The notes under the pieces: generated by a model
What the model was told of the DNA's origin: nothing
Database searches by the model: none
What the model saw: only the letters and a program-made list of their open reading frames with translations
Shown: in pieces, positions 50,646-58,987 of the stretch
How positions within the stretch are numbered: the first letter of the stretch is position 1
Layout of the letters: every line of letters begins with the position of its first letter
Program-made: the position numbers and the translations under genes
Origin: Clostridia bacterium
GTDB taxonomy: Bacteria > Bacillota > Clostridia > Christensenellales > UBA1242
Direction: 5' to 3'
Assembly: GCA_900767715.1 (NCBI GenBank)
Contig: CAAGAD010000005.1
Location: 124,001 to 188,000, forward strand
Length of the DNA stretch: 64,000 nucleotides

Positions 50646-51354
50646 GCTTTTCTCCCAAAAATCTTTTTAGTTCATAACAAAAATTTTGTCGGTTTTCCAA
50701 ATATGCGAAATGACCATAGTTGGTGATTATACATCTTGATTTTTCGATGTGTTTATGAAAATATGAACACATATACATAGGTGTTTCTTTGTCACGCTTA
50801 CCCCAATAAATTAGAGTCGGGCATGAGATGTCTTTTACTAAAATTTTTAGGTCAAGATTAACTACATTTTTAAACGTCGTTTTGTCAATATTTTTTAGAG
50901 CCAAATAATCTGTCGAACCCAACACATTTTCAAAATGCAGGTCGCGATTGTCCAGCCACTTTTTTGTGCTGTTAAGACCATTCAATTTTTTAGTTCTAGG
51001 TTTAATGCCCGCGCCCGAACAGATGACCAACTTTTTGACGAGTACGTCACGATTTAATAGCAGTGCCACTCGACACCCAAAACTATGACAGACGACAATC
51101 GGCTCGCAAATATTTAACAATTTCAAAATATTTACGACAATATTTTTGTAGTCGAGCATTGAGAGTGCTTGGTGTGACGCGTAACTTTTGTTTGGCGGAA
51201 AACTAATTTTCAGTGTTGAAAAGTTTTTAACGAACGGGTCGCACTCGTCGAACGAGTTTTTGTTTCCGCCCCAGCCGTGCAAGAACACTACGCAATCCTT
51301 CCCGCGTTTTTGATAATCGTAATCAATGATAAAACTTTTATAAATGTATTTCAC
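50635..51354 (-). CDS. alpha/beta hydrolase
   Basis: About 239 residues with an alpha/beta-hydrolase pattern: oxyanion HGWGGN, nucleophile elbow CHSFGCRV (usual form GHSxGG), an acidic residue near YWGKRDKE, and a catalytic-type histidine in NYGHFAY. I propose GTG 51354 as the start because it lies about 20 residues before HGWGG and follows a TATATC element closely; the longer frame to 51462 adds 36 residues of no family character. It overlaps murF by 11 nt, and translational coupling is likely. The substrate is unknown; a cell-wall or lipid ester is an inference from neighbours. Confidence 0.75.
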   Translation of the reverse strand: MKYIYKSFIIDYDYQKRGKDCVVFLHGWGGNKNSFDECDPFVKNFSTLKISFPPNKSYASHQALSMLDYKNIVVNILKLLNICEPIVVCHSFGCRVALLLNRDVLVKKLVICSGAGIKPRTKKLNGLNSTKKWLDNRDLHFENVLGSTDYLALKNIDKTTFKNVVNLDLKILVKDISCPTLIYWGKRDKETPMYMCSYFHKHIEKSRCIITNYGHFAYLENRQNFCYELKRFLGEKHDN

Positions 51355-51541
51355 ATATTGATATATGCGTATGCGCGCGTTTTCGTCCAAAGTGGCATTG
51401 TGCTCACCGCTACAGACTTTGTCGAGTTGACGAATGCAAAAATTTTTCGTCACGCACAACAATCAATTTGTAAAGCACTCTTGCCCTAAACTTACCACTC
51501 GCACACCCGCCAAAACTGTGTCAGCCTACGCAAAGCGAACA

Positions 51542-51547
51542 TATAAC
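51542..51547 (+). promoter_or_regulatory. -10 element of ddl, leaderless type
   Basis: TATAAC (51542-51547), then exactly 6 nt to the ATG at 51554. The -35 region is weak. No Shine-Dalgarno sequence. Confidence 0.5.
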
Positions 51548-51553
51548 CTTAAT

Positions 51554-52606
51554 ATGAAAAAAATAGGAATCATATTCGGTGGCGAATCGGTCGAACACGA
51601 TGTGTCGATTGTCACCGCCTTGCAATGCTATCAAATGATAAAATCGAACTTTGACATCAAACTTATCTACATAACGCACGATAACGAGTTCTATTTCGTG
51701 CCCTCAAATGTTCGTCCCAAAGACTTTGTACGCTTGCCAAAGCACGCCAAACGCTTAAAAAACCTGCAATTCGGCGTTGACACAATCATCAATTGCTGTC
51801 ACGGTGGGATAGGAGAGAACGGGCAACTCTCGGCAATGCTGTTGACGCTTGGCATTCGCTACACCAACGCGGATTGCCTATCAAGTATGCTGGCAATGGA
51901 CAAATCGCTCACCAAACTCGCGCTCAAAGGCACGAAAGTAAAGACTTTGCCCGCGAAAACCTATTATTCCTTGCCCGACAAAGCCGAACTCGACAAAACT
52001 GCCTATCCAGTCATCGTCAAACCGCGAAGCCTTGGCAGTAGCATAGGCGTGGTAAGGTGCGACACCGCCGACGACCTAATGCGTGCCATTCAAGCCGACC
52101 TAATGTATGACCGCGCTTGCATTGTGGAGAAGTGCATCGACCCGCTCATTGAGTACAACTGCGCCGTCTATCAGCACGGTGAAGATTTGATTGTCAGCGA
52201 AATCGAACAACCAGTCAAACACGACACGACATTGAGTTTTGCCGACAAATATCTCATCTCCGCGCAAAAAGGAATGAAAGGTTCGTCACGCATTCTGCCT
52301 GCCGAGATTGATGACGCACTCCGCGACAAAATCCACAACTGGACGCTCACGGCATACAAAGTTCTTGACCTAAAAGGCGTGGTAAGGGTGGATTATCTCT
52401 TCGACCCCACGACAAAATCTCTCTATCTCAACGAAATCAACACCATACCGGGCTCGCTCGCGTTTTATCTTTTTGAACCGTTGGGAATCAGTTATGTGGA
52501 ACTAATAAAAGACCTTATCGACGACTGCCAAAATTCACACATAGCAGACAACAAAATTACCAGATTTGACTCGCAAATCCTTGATATTGCTTTACATAAA
52601 AATTGA
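51554..52606 (+). CDS. ddl: D-alanine--D-alanine ligase
   Basis: A 350-residue ATP-grasp ligase that makes the D-Ala-D-Ala dipeptide for peptidoglycan. It starts GIIFGGESVEHDVSIVTA, has PVIVKPRSLGSSIGV for ATP binding, GVVRVDYLFD, and LNEINTIPGSLAFYLFEPLG at the end. The ATG at 51554 begins the conserved sequence and follows a -10 element by 6 nt; a longer frame from 51434 overlaps the promoter region and is rejected. The MurF-like ligase, which uses the dipeptide, is encoded divergently nearby. Confidence 0.95.
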   Translation: MKKIGIIFGGESVEHDVSIVTALQCYQMIKSNFDIKLIYITHDNEFYFVPSNVRPKDFVRLPKHAKRLKNLQFGVDTIINCCHGGIGENGQLSAMLLTLGIRYTNADCLSSMLAMDKSLTKLALKGTKVKTLPAKTYYSLPDKAELDKTAYPVIVKPRSLGSSIGVVRCDTADDLMRAIQADLMYDRACIVEKCIDPLIEYNCAVYQHGEDLIVSEIEQPVKHDTTLSFADKYLISAQKGMKGSSRILPAEIDDALRDKIHNWTLTAYKVLDLKGVVRVDYLFDPTTKSLYLNEINTIPGSLAFYLFEPLGISYVELIKDLIDDCQNSHIADNKITRFDSQILDIALHKN

Positions 52607-52646
52607 CTTATGGTAAACTAAAAATGTATTAAGGAGAGTATCGGCA

Positions 52647-53045
52647 ATGACTAATAGCGAACTAATAAATATTGCCAAATCGACTTTGCGGTCGGTTTTG
52701 GACAACCCTTACGACAGCGAGTGTCCGACCTTTGTAGTGGCGGTGCTTTTGGGCAAGTCGGGCAAGGTGTATACAGGCGTAAATGTTCATTGGTGGCATT
52801 CCAGTTGCGCCGAGCAGGTGGCTATTGGTTCGGCTTTTGCCAGTGGTGAAAGGGAATTCGACCGCATTGTTTCCGTTTCGCGCGGGGCGGACGGCAAAAT
52901 TAATGTGGTTACGCCTTGTGGCATTTGCAGACAGATGTTCGCAATCCATGCACCTAACATAAAAGTGATTATCAAGGACGGCAACAGAACTGTGACTAAA
53001 TCGGTTGACGATTTGTTGCCATACTGTTACAGAGGAGAGTATTAA
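52647..53045 (+). CDS. cdd: cytidine deaminase
   Basis: A 132-residue zinc deaminase of the Cdd/blasticidin deaminase class. The catalytic SSCAEQVAIGSA and the zinc-binding PCGICRQM are present, and the ends fit the tetrameric short form. It converts cytidine or deoxycytidine to the uridine form. AAGGAG lies 10-11 nt before the ATG. Its stop overlaps the topoisomerase B-subunit start by one base (TAATG). Confidence 0.9.
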   Translation: MTNSELINIAKSTLRSVLDNPYDSECPTFVVAVLLGKSGKVYTGVNVHWWHSSCAEQVAIGSAFASGEREFDRIVSVSRGADGKINVVTPCGICRQMFAIHAPNIKVIIKDGNRTVTKSVDDLLPYCYRGEY

Positions 53046-54991
53046 TGGCATACGGAGCAAAAGACCTAGTCGTATTGGAAGGCTTGGACGCAGTGAGAAT
53101 GCGCCCAGGAATGTATATCGGTAGCACGGGCAATCGCGGAATGCACCACATTTTGTGGGAAATTATCGACAACTCGATTGACGAACTTGCCAACGGCTAT
53201 GGCAATAAAATCACAGTCAAATTGCACAAAGACGGCTCGGCAACGGTCAGTGATAATGGTCGTGGCGTGCCAGTTGACCCACACCCAAAGTTGAAAATCT
53301 CGGGTGTGGAAGTGGTGTATACCCAACTCCACGCGGGTGGCAAGTTTGGTGACGGCAACTATCAATATTCGGGTGGTTTGCACGGCGTGGGTGCGTCGGT
53401 TACCAATGCGCTCAGTCGCTATCTTGAAGTCACCGTTTGCCGTGAAGGTAAGAAATATTACGCAAGGTTCGAAAGCACGGAAAAGGGTGGCAAAATCCAC
53501 AGCGGACAAACTGTGCAAAAACTTATCTGCATAGGCGACACCAAAGAAACGGGTACGACAGTACACTTTTTGCCAGACGACCGCGTGTTTGGTGACAATT
53601 CGTTCGACCTAGAACTCATCACCAAGAAACTCCGCGAAGACGCTTATTTGAACCGCGGAATAGTAGTAGATTTGGTGGACGAACGCACCAATGTTAAACA
53701 ACAATTTTGCTATGAAGGTGGCATCAAAGATTACGTCACCTATCTAAACGAAGGCAAAAATACGCAATATTTCCCACCAATTTTCATAGAAGGCGAGAGC
53801 GACGGCGTGTATGTGCAATTAGCAATGCAACACACGGACGGGTTTAGCGAAAACATTTTTAGTTTCGTCAACAACATTCCAACCCCAGAGGGCGGTTGGC
53901 ACGAAGTGGGATTCAAGTCAGCACTAACCAAGGTTCTCAATGACAACGCACGTAAGCAAGGGTTTTTGAAGGAAAAGGACGAGAACTTGCTCGGTGAAGA
54001 CTACCGCGAAGGTATTACGGCGGTGCTCAGCATAAAGATGAAAAACGTCCAATTTGAAGGGCAAACCAAGACCAAACTTGGCAACGTTGATGTCAAGCCA
54101 AAGGTGGAAGCCGTTTGCTCGCAAAAACTAGACGAATTTTTCAATAGCATAAAGAATTTACCTATTTTGCAAGCCATTTGCGACAAAGCAAAGGGTGCAC
54201 AAAAGGCTCGTATGGCTAGCCGACGCGCAAAAGATTTGGCGCGCGCCAAGAATAGCATTGAAGGCTCAAATCTTGTGGGCAAATTCGCGAACTGCAGTGG
54301 TAGAGATTACAAGCGCAACGAACTATTTATAGTCGAAGGCAAATCGGCTGGTGGCTCGGCAAAGGGCGGTCGTGACCGTATGTTCCAAGCCATTTTGGCA
54401 TTGCGTGGCAAGCCTATCAATGCGGAAAAGAAGCGCATTGACCAAGTTTTGCAGAATGAAGAAATCCGCACAATCATCGGGGCATTAGGCACGGGCATTG
54501 GCGACAATTTCAAGATTGACAATTTGAAGTTTGACAAAGTTATCATTTTGAGCGATGCCGATGAAGACGGCGCACACATAAGGTCAATTTTGATTACATT
54601 CTTTTTTAGATATATGAAAGAACTCATCACCGAAGGGCACGTCTATTGCGGAATGCCACCATTATACAAAGTATCGTACAAGGACAAGCACGAGTACGTT
54701 TACAGTGACCGTGAATTGCCAGAAGCCATTGAACGCGCTGGCAAGGTGTATGAGTTGCAACGTTACAAAGGTCTTGGCGAGATGAACGCCGACCAGTTGC
54801 GTGAAACCACAATGAACCCAGCCCGCCGAAATTTGATGAAAATCACCATCGACGACGCGGTGGAAGCCGACAAGGCAATCACCACTTGGATGGGCGACGA
54901 AGTGGAAGCCCGCAAGGACTACATCACAAGAAATGCAAACTTTAACAAGGTTGATGAACTTTTAACAAAGAATAACGATAATAACGATTAG
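53045..54991 (+). CDS. type IIA DNA topoisomerase B subunit (GyrB/ParE)
   Basis: A 648-residue protein with a GHKL ATPase domain (EIIDNSIDE, DNGRGVPV, GGLHGVGASVTNAL), a transducer domain and a TOPRIM domain (IVEGKSAGGSAKGGRD, then SDADEDGAHIR), ending in the usual C-terminal extension (YKGLGEMNADQL). The TOPRIM EGDSA reads EGKSA; the metal-binding glutamate and the DxD pair remain. Gyrase and topoisomerase IV B subunits cannot be separated here with certainty, because the paired A subunit lacks a clear GyrA box. The start overlaps cdd by one base; the A subunit follows after 8 nt. Confidence 0.92.
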   Translation: MAYGAKDLVVLEGLDAVRMRPGMYIGSTGNRGMHHILWEIIDNSIDELANGYGNKITVKLHKDGSATVSDNGRGVPVDPHPKLKISGVEVVYTQLHAGGKFGDGNYQYSGGLHGVGASVTNALSRYLEVTVCREGKKYYARFESTEKGGKIHSGQTVQKLICIGDTKETGTTVHFLPDDRVFGDNSFDLELITKKLREDAYLNRGIVVDLVDERTNVKQQFCYEGGIKDYVTYLNEGKNTQYFPPIFIEGESDGVYVQLAMQHTDGFSENIFSFVNNIPTPEGGWHEVGFKSALTKVLNDNARKQGFLKEKDENLLGEDYREGITAVLSIKMKNVQFEGQTKTKLGNVDVKPKVEAVCSQKLDEFFNSIKNLPILQAICDKAKGAQKARMASRRAKDLARAKNSIEGSNLVGKFANCSGRDYKRNELFIVEGKSAGGSAKGGRDRMFQAILALRGKPINAEKKRIDQVLQNEEIRTIIGALGTGIGDNFKIDNLKFDKVIILSDADEDGAHIRSILITFFFRYMKELITEGHVYCGMPPLYKVSYKDKHEYVYSDRELPEAIERAGKVYELQRYKGLGEMNADQLRETTMNPARRNLMKITIDDAVEADKAITTWMGDEVEARKDYITRNANFNKVDELLTKNNDNND

Positions 54992-54999
54992 GAAGACTT

Positions 55000-57501
55000 A
55001 TGGCAAGAGATGACGAAAAGCAAGTAAATATGTTTGATAACAAAGAGAAACATAAGCCAAAAAAGGCAACGAATATGGACGAAACACCAGCCGAAGAAAC
55101 CGGCTTGGTTTTCACGCGCACAGTCGAAGATGTGATGAATTCTAGTATGCTACCATATTCCGAATGTGTTATTTTGGATCGCGCCTTGCCAAGAGTGGAA
55201 GATGGCTTAAAACCAGTGCAAAGACGTATTTTGTACGCAATGCTTGAAGCAGGGCTCACCCCAGATAAACCATACAAGAAATGTGCCGCCACGGTCGGTG
55301 ATGTGTTGGGTAAATACCACCCACACGGCGACACATCGGTTTATGACGCAATGGTGCGTATGGCACAAGATTTTACCATAAACACGCCACTCATTGACGG
55401 TCACGGCAACTTTGGTTCGGTCGATGGCGACCCAGCCGCTGCTTATCGTTACACCGAAGCCCGACTCAGCAAACTAGCAGTCGAACTTATGCAAGACATT
55501 GACAAAGACACGGTTAATTTCAGCCTAAGTTTCGATGACAAACGCAAAGAGCCAGATTATTTACCGGGACGTTTTCCAAACCTGTTGGTTAATGGTGCCA
55601 GCGGTATTGCTGTCGGTCTTGCCACCAACATTCCACCACACAATTTAGGCGAAGTAATCGACGCCACAGTGGCATATATTGACGACGAAAACATAGATTT
55701 GGGTGGACTGCTCAAATATATCAAAGGACCAGATTTCCCAACGGGCGCAATGGTGCTCAAAAACCAGAATATGATTGACGCCTATGCCACCGGTCGTGGC
55801 AAAGTGCAAGTCCGTGCGGTGTGGAACTTGGAAGAATTGCCTAACGGCAAGACCAACATTATCATCACGGAGTTGCCATATCAGGTCAACAAAGCAGAGT
55901 TCTTGACCCACATTGTTGACGTCAAGGAAAAGTATAAAGGCTGTTTGAACGCAATAACAGAGATTCAAGATGAATCAGATATGAGTGGTATGCGCGCAGT
56001 CATCACAGTTAGAAAAGACGGCGATGTGCAAGGTATCATAAGCGAACTTTTGAAACGCACCGAAATGCAGGCCAGTTTCAGTTACAACGTGGTGGCAATC
56101 GCAGATGGCAAACCAAAACTTTTGCCACTTTTGGATATTATTAGATATTATGTCAATTTCCAAGTCGATGTCATCGTGCGTCGCACCAAATTCAATTTGG
56201 AGAAGGCAGAAGCGCGCGCTCACATTTTGGAAGGACTGTTAATCGCCATTCAAAACATTGATGAAGTGATTAAGATTATCAAGGGGAGCAAGAGCGTCCA
56301 AGAAGCCAAAATCGAACTGATGTCACGCTTCGGGCTCACCGAAGTGCAAGCCGTTGCAATTTTGGATATGAAATTGTCAAGGCTCACCAACCTTGAAACA
56401 TACAAGATTGAAGAAGAACTTGCCGAACTCAACAAAAAGATTAAGAAATATAAACATATCTTGTCTGCTAGAAAATATCAACTTGAAGTGGTTAGGGCAG
56501 AACTCTTGTCAATCAAAGAGCGCTATCCATTGCCACGTAAAACACAAGTGGTACGTAGTTTCGATGAATATGTGGCAACACCTATCGAAAAGGCTATCGA
56601 GAACGAAGAATGCGTGCTGTATGTGACGACAGATGGTTTGAGAGTGAAGAATGTTCCGTTCAAGTCAATCAAGGACGGAGATAACAGTTTCAACGCGACC
56701 AAGAATGCCAACCTTTTGTTTAGAGATAGCGCGCACGCCTACTCAAATGACACAATTTTGGCATTCACCAATCTCGGCAATGTCTATAAGTTTACCGCGC
56801 GTTTCATCGAGCAGTGCAAACTTAACGGCAAGGGTACACAACTATCGCAGATTTGTAAGTGCGAAGCCCACGAACAGATTGTCAACATCTTCAATTTGGC
56901 AGAAACAAATGTTGCCAATGACCTATTCTTCTTCACGCGTGATGGTTTCATTCGTAAATGCCCATTCAGTGAGTTTGACATTGCCAAGTCTAGCGCTAGC
57001 GCAATCAAGTTGAAACTCGGCGACGAAGTAATCCGTGTGCAAGACAACCTTTATATGCCAAGCGCGGTTTGTGTGACCAAGAATGGTATGGTGCTCAACT
57101 GTGAACTCGGCTCAGTGCCTAGCCAAAAGCGTGGCGCGTCGGGCGTAATCGGTATTCAGTTGTCGCAGGGTGATGAAGTGGTGTTCGCTGGTCAAGTGAT
57201 GTCGAGCGATAAATTGATTGTTTTGACCGATAATAACCATATCAAACGCGTGAATATGACAGAGATACCAATGAGCGCGCGTAACCGCAAAGGCTTGCAG
57301 ATTTGCGTTGCAAAAGAGAAAGTTGATTTCGCCATTGCACCGGTTGTCAGTGGTGAGTTTGTGGCTGTGTTCAAGTCGGGCGCAGTTGAAGTCGTCGATG
57401 TCAGCAAGATTGATGTCTTGCCACGCAACAAGACTGGCAAGCCAATGCAAAACGTGAAAAATGATGATAAATTGTTGTTGGCAACCATATATAATATTTA
57501 G
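55000..57501 (+). CDS. type IIA DNA topoisomerase A subunit (GyrA/ParC)
   Basis: An 833-residue breakage-reunion subunit. It has a charged N-terminal extension of about 45 residues, LPRVEDGLKPVQRRILYAM, the quinolone-resistance region near GKYHPHGDTSVYDAMV, the catalytic tyrosine in AAYRYTEARLS, a coiled-coil gate with a KLSRLTNLE globule, and a C-terminal beta-pinwheel. The gyrase-specific QRRGGKG box between the first blades is absent, which points to a topoisomerase IV-like role, though the N-terminal half looks GyrA-like (ATNIPPHNLGEVID). AGGAAG precedes the ATG. Co-transcribed with the B subunit. Confidence 0.92.
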   Translation: MARDDEKQVNMFDNKEKHKPKKATNMDETPAEETGLVFTRTVEDVMNSSMLPYSECVILDRALPRVEDGLKPVQRRILYAMLEAGLTPDKPYKKCAATVGDVLGKYHPHGDTSVYDAMVRMAQDFTINTPLIDGHGNFGSVDGDPAAAYRYTEARLSKLAVELMQDIDKDTVNFSLSFDDKRKEPDYLPGRFPNLLVNGASGIAVGLATNIPPHNLGEVIDATVAYIDDENIDLGGLLKYIKGPDFPTGAMVLKNQNMIDAYATGRGKVQVRAVWNLEELPNGKTNIIITELPYQVNKAEFLTHIVDVKEKYKGCLNAITEIQDESDMSGMRAVITVRKDGDVQGIISELLKRTEMQASFSYNVVAIADGKPKLLPLLDIIRYYVNFQVDVIVRRTKFNLEKAEARAHILEGLLIAIQNIDEVIKIIKGSKSVQEAKIELMSRFGLTEVQAVAILDMKLSRLTNLETYKIEEELAELNKKIKKYKHILSARKYQLEVVRAELLSIKERYPLPRKTQVVRSFDEYVATPIEKAIENEECVLYVTTDGLRVKNVPFKSIKDGDNSFNATKNANLLFRDSAHAYSNDTILAFTNLGNVYKFTARFIEQCKLNGKGTQLSQICKCEAHEQIVNIFNLAETNVANDLFFFTRDGFIRKCPFSEFDIAKSSASAIKLKLGDEVIRVQDNLYMPSAVCVTKNGMVLNCELGSVPSQKRGASGVIGIQLSQGDEVVFAGQVMSSDKLIVLTDNNHIKRVNMTEIPMSARNRKGLQICVAKEKVDFAIAPVVSGEFVAVFKSGAVEVVDVSKIDVLPRNKTGKPMQNVKNDDKLLLATIYNI

Positions 57502-57508
57502 GTGATTT

Positions 57509-58579
57509 ATGCAATACATAATTAGATTTATTAAGGGAATATTGATTGGCTGTGTCAACATTATTCCGGGCGTTAGTGCGGGCACAATCGCGGTCGTCAC
57601 CAACGTTTACGACGAACTTATTACAGCAATGAGCCTTGATTTCAAGTTTATCAAGAAGAACTTTTGGCGTCTATTGGCTCTCGGTCTTGGCGTCATCGTC
57701 GGTATTTTGCTGTTTAGCAAGGCAATAGAATTTTTGTTTAACCACTGTTTCCGCAGTACGATGAACTTCTTTGGTGGATTGGTAATCGGCTCTGTGCCTT
57801 TGCTGATTAAGAACGCAATCAAAATGCCTGAAGACAGCAAAAAGTGGGTTAAATGGGTAGTGTTTGCAGTCTGCTTTGCGGGCGTTTTGTGCTATTCATT
57901 CTTGTGCAAGAAAGCAACCGACGCCGAGATTATCACTTCAATCGACTTTAAATCATTTTTCAAGATTGCAGGATTGTTGTCAATCGCCAGCGTTGCAATG
58001 ATTTTGCCAGGTCTTAGCGGTTCGCTTATGATGATGTTCTTCGGCATTTATGACACGGTCATTGCAGCCCTTGCACACTTCAACTTTGCAGTTTTGTCAG
58101 CCGTTGCTGTCGGCGTAATCGTGGGTATTGTGGTTGGCTCAATCATCTTGAAATATTTGCTCAAACATTTCGGCAAAACGACCAACTTTGGCATAATCGC
58201 ACTTGTATTGTCTTCGCTAATCGGCGTGTATGTGGTTTATGTTATTCCAAAAATGGCATTCGACTGGATTCTAATCGCCGACATTTGCGCTTTGGTTGCA
58301 GGTCTTTTGGGCGGTTATGGCTTGTGCTATATCAGCCAAAAAAAATCTAAATTTGAAGCCCAAGAAAACGATAATCTCGTCGGCTTCAAGGAATATGTGC
58401 CTGACGAAAAGGCTGGCACAATTAACGCTAAAACCGTGGCAAGCGACAATAAAGAAACCGAAAACGAGCCAGTCAAGGCAAAGGACGATACAAACGCCAG
58501 CCAGCCAACAAACAATGACTCTATCGCACCGACAGAAAACAATAACTCATCAAACAATGAACAAAAAACTGACAAATAG
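57509..58579 (+). CDS. popT: DUF368 membrane protein, PopT-type polyprenyl-phosphate translocase
   Basis: A 356-residue membrane protein with about eight to nine segments. NIIPGVSAGTIAVV near residue 15 and MILPGLSGSLMMMFFG near residue 170 are the paired inverted-repeat signatures of DUF368. Members of this family (PopT) recycle undecaprenyl phosphate across the membrane for wall synthesis. The last 65 residues are a polar, Asn/Thr/Lys-rich tail that most members lack. It starts 7 nt after the topoisomerase A gene and ends at a terminator. Confidence 0.88.
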   Translation: MQYIIRFIKGILIGCVNIIPGVSAGTIAVVTNVYDELITAMSLDFKFIKKNFWRLLALGLGVIVGILLFSKAIEFLFNHCFRSTMNFFGGLVIGSVPLLIKNAIKMPEDSKKWVKWVVFAVCFAGVLCYSFLCKKATDAEIITSIDFKSFFKIAGLLSIASVAMILPGLSGSLMMMFFGIYDTVIAALAHFNFAVLSAVAVGVIVGIVVGSIILKYLLKHFGKTTNFGIIALVLSSLIGVYVVYVIPKMAFDWILIADICALVAGLLGGYGLCYISQKKSKFEAQENDNLVGFKEYVPDEKAGTINAKTVASDNKETENEPVKAKDDTNASQPTNNDSIAPTENNNSSNNEQKTDK

Positions 58580-58590
58580 TCAGTTTTTTT
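58563..58590 (+). terminator. terminator after popT
   Basis: A-tract with CTGAC, loop AAATA, GTCAG and T-tract; it overlaps the last codons of the gene. Confidence 0.83.
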
Positions 58591-58612
58591 GTGTAAATTT
58601 GATTTTATTTTA

Positions 58613-58641
58613 TTGACAGCCAAGTTTCGTTGTGCTAGAAT
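58613..58641 (+). promoter_or_regulatory. promoter of tRNA-Leu
   Basis: Consensus TTGACA (58613-58618), a 17-bp spacer, and TGC plus TAGAAT (58636-58641), 10 nt before the mature tRNA 5' end. Confidence 0.88.
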
Positions 58642-58651
58642 ACAAGCACAT

Positions 58652-58734
58652 GGGGGAGTGGCGGAATTGGCATACGCGCACGTTTGAGGGGCGTGTGGGC
58701 AACCTTGTGAGTTCAAATCTCATCTTCCCCACCA
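58652..58734 (+). tRNA. tRNA-Leu (GAG)
   Basis: Acceptor arms GGGGGAG and CTTCCCC pair (one G-U). The anticodon stem CACGT/GCGTG holds the loop TTGAGGG with anticodon GAG, reading CUC/CUU leucine codons. A long variable arm (class II) and the T loop TTCAAAT follow. CCA is encoded at 58732-58734. Confidence 0.95.
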
Positions 58735-58740
58735 TATATT

Positions 58741-58767
58741 AAACCTAGTCACTAGGTTTTTATTTTT
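58741..58767 (+). terminator. terminator of tRNA-Leu
   Basis: AAACCTAGT, one-base centre C, ACTAGGTTT and more T residues. Confidence 0.75.
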
Positions 58768-58785
58768 CTAATAGTGGGGGAGTAA

Positions 58786-58956
58786 ATGTTGATAGAGCAA
58801 GAATTGAAGAAGAATCTTCAACGCGAGATGTTTTATGATTTGCTAGAAGAGTGCTATGATATGTCGCACCGCTATCGTCGTGTGAATGCGGACAAAAATC
58901 GTGGCAAGCATACTCAACCAAAAGCAAACGAAAAAGAAATAACCATAGAAAAATAA
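58786..58956 (+). CDS. small charged protein (56 aa), unknown
   Basis: A 56-codon frame beginning MLIEQELKKNLQREMFYDLL. A predicted helix covers the first 30 residues and is followed by a basic tail (SHRYRRVNADKNRGKH) and a polar end. GGGGGAG lies 3-4 nt before the ATG, a strong site. It follows the tRNA-Leu terminator and has a hairpin with T-tract after it. I recognise no family. Size, composition and signals suggest a real but unnamed gene. Confidence 0.5.
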   Translation: MLIEQELKKNLQREMFYDLLEECYDMSHRYRRVNADKNRGKHTQPKANEKEITIEK

Positions 58957-58985
58957 AAAAAACACCCGTTTGGGTATTTTTTTTT
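58957..58985. terminator. terminator between the 56-aa gene and thyX
   Basis: A-tract, ACACCC, loop GTTT, GGGTAT, T-tract, between converging genes; one mismatch in the stem. Confidence 0.65.
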
Positions 58986-58987
58986 GA

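Noticed and set aside
51355..51553. N-terminal extensions of the alpha/beta hydrolase (to 51462) and ddl (from 51434)
   Set aside because: Both extensions cross the divergent promoter gap, overlap each other and add residues with no family similarity. Nearer starts fit -10 elements and conserved sequence.
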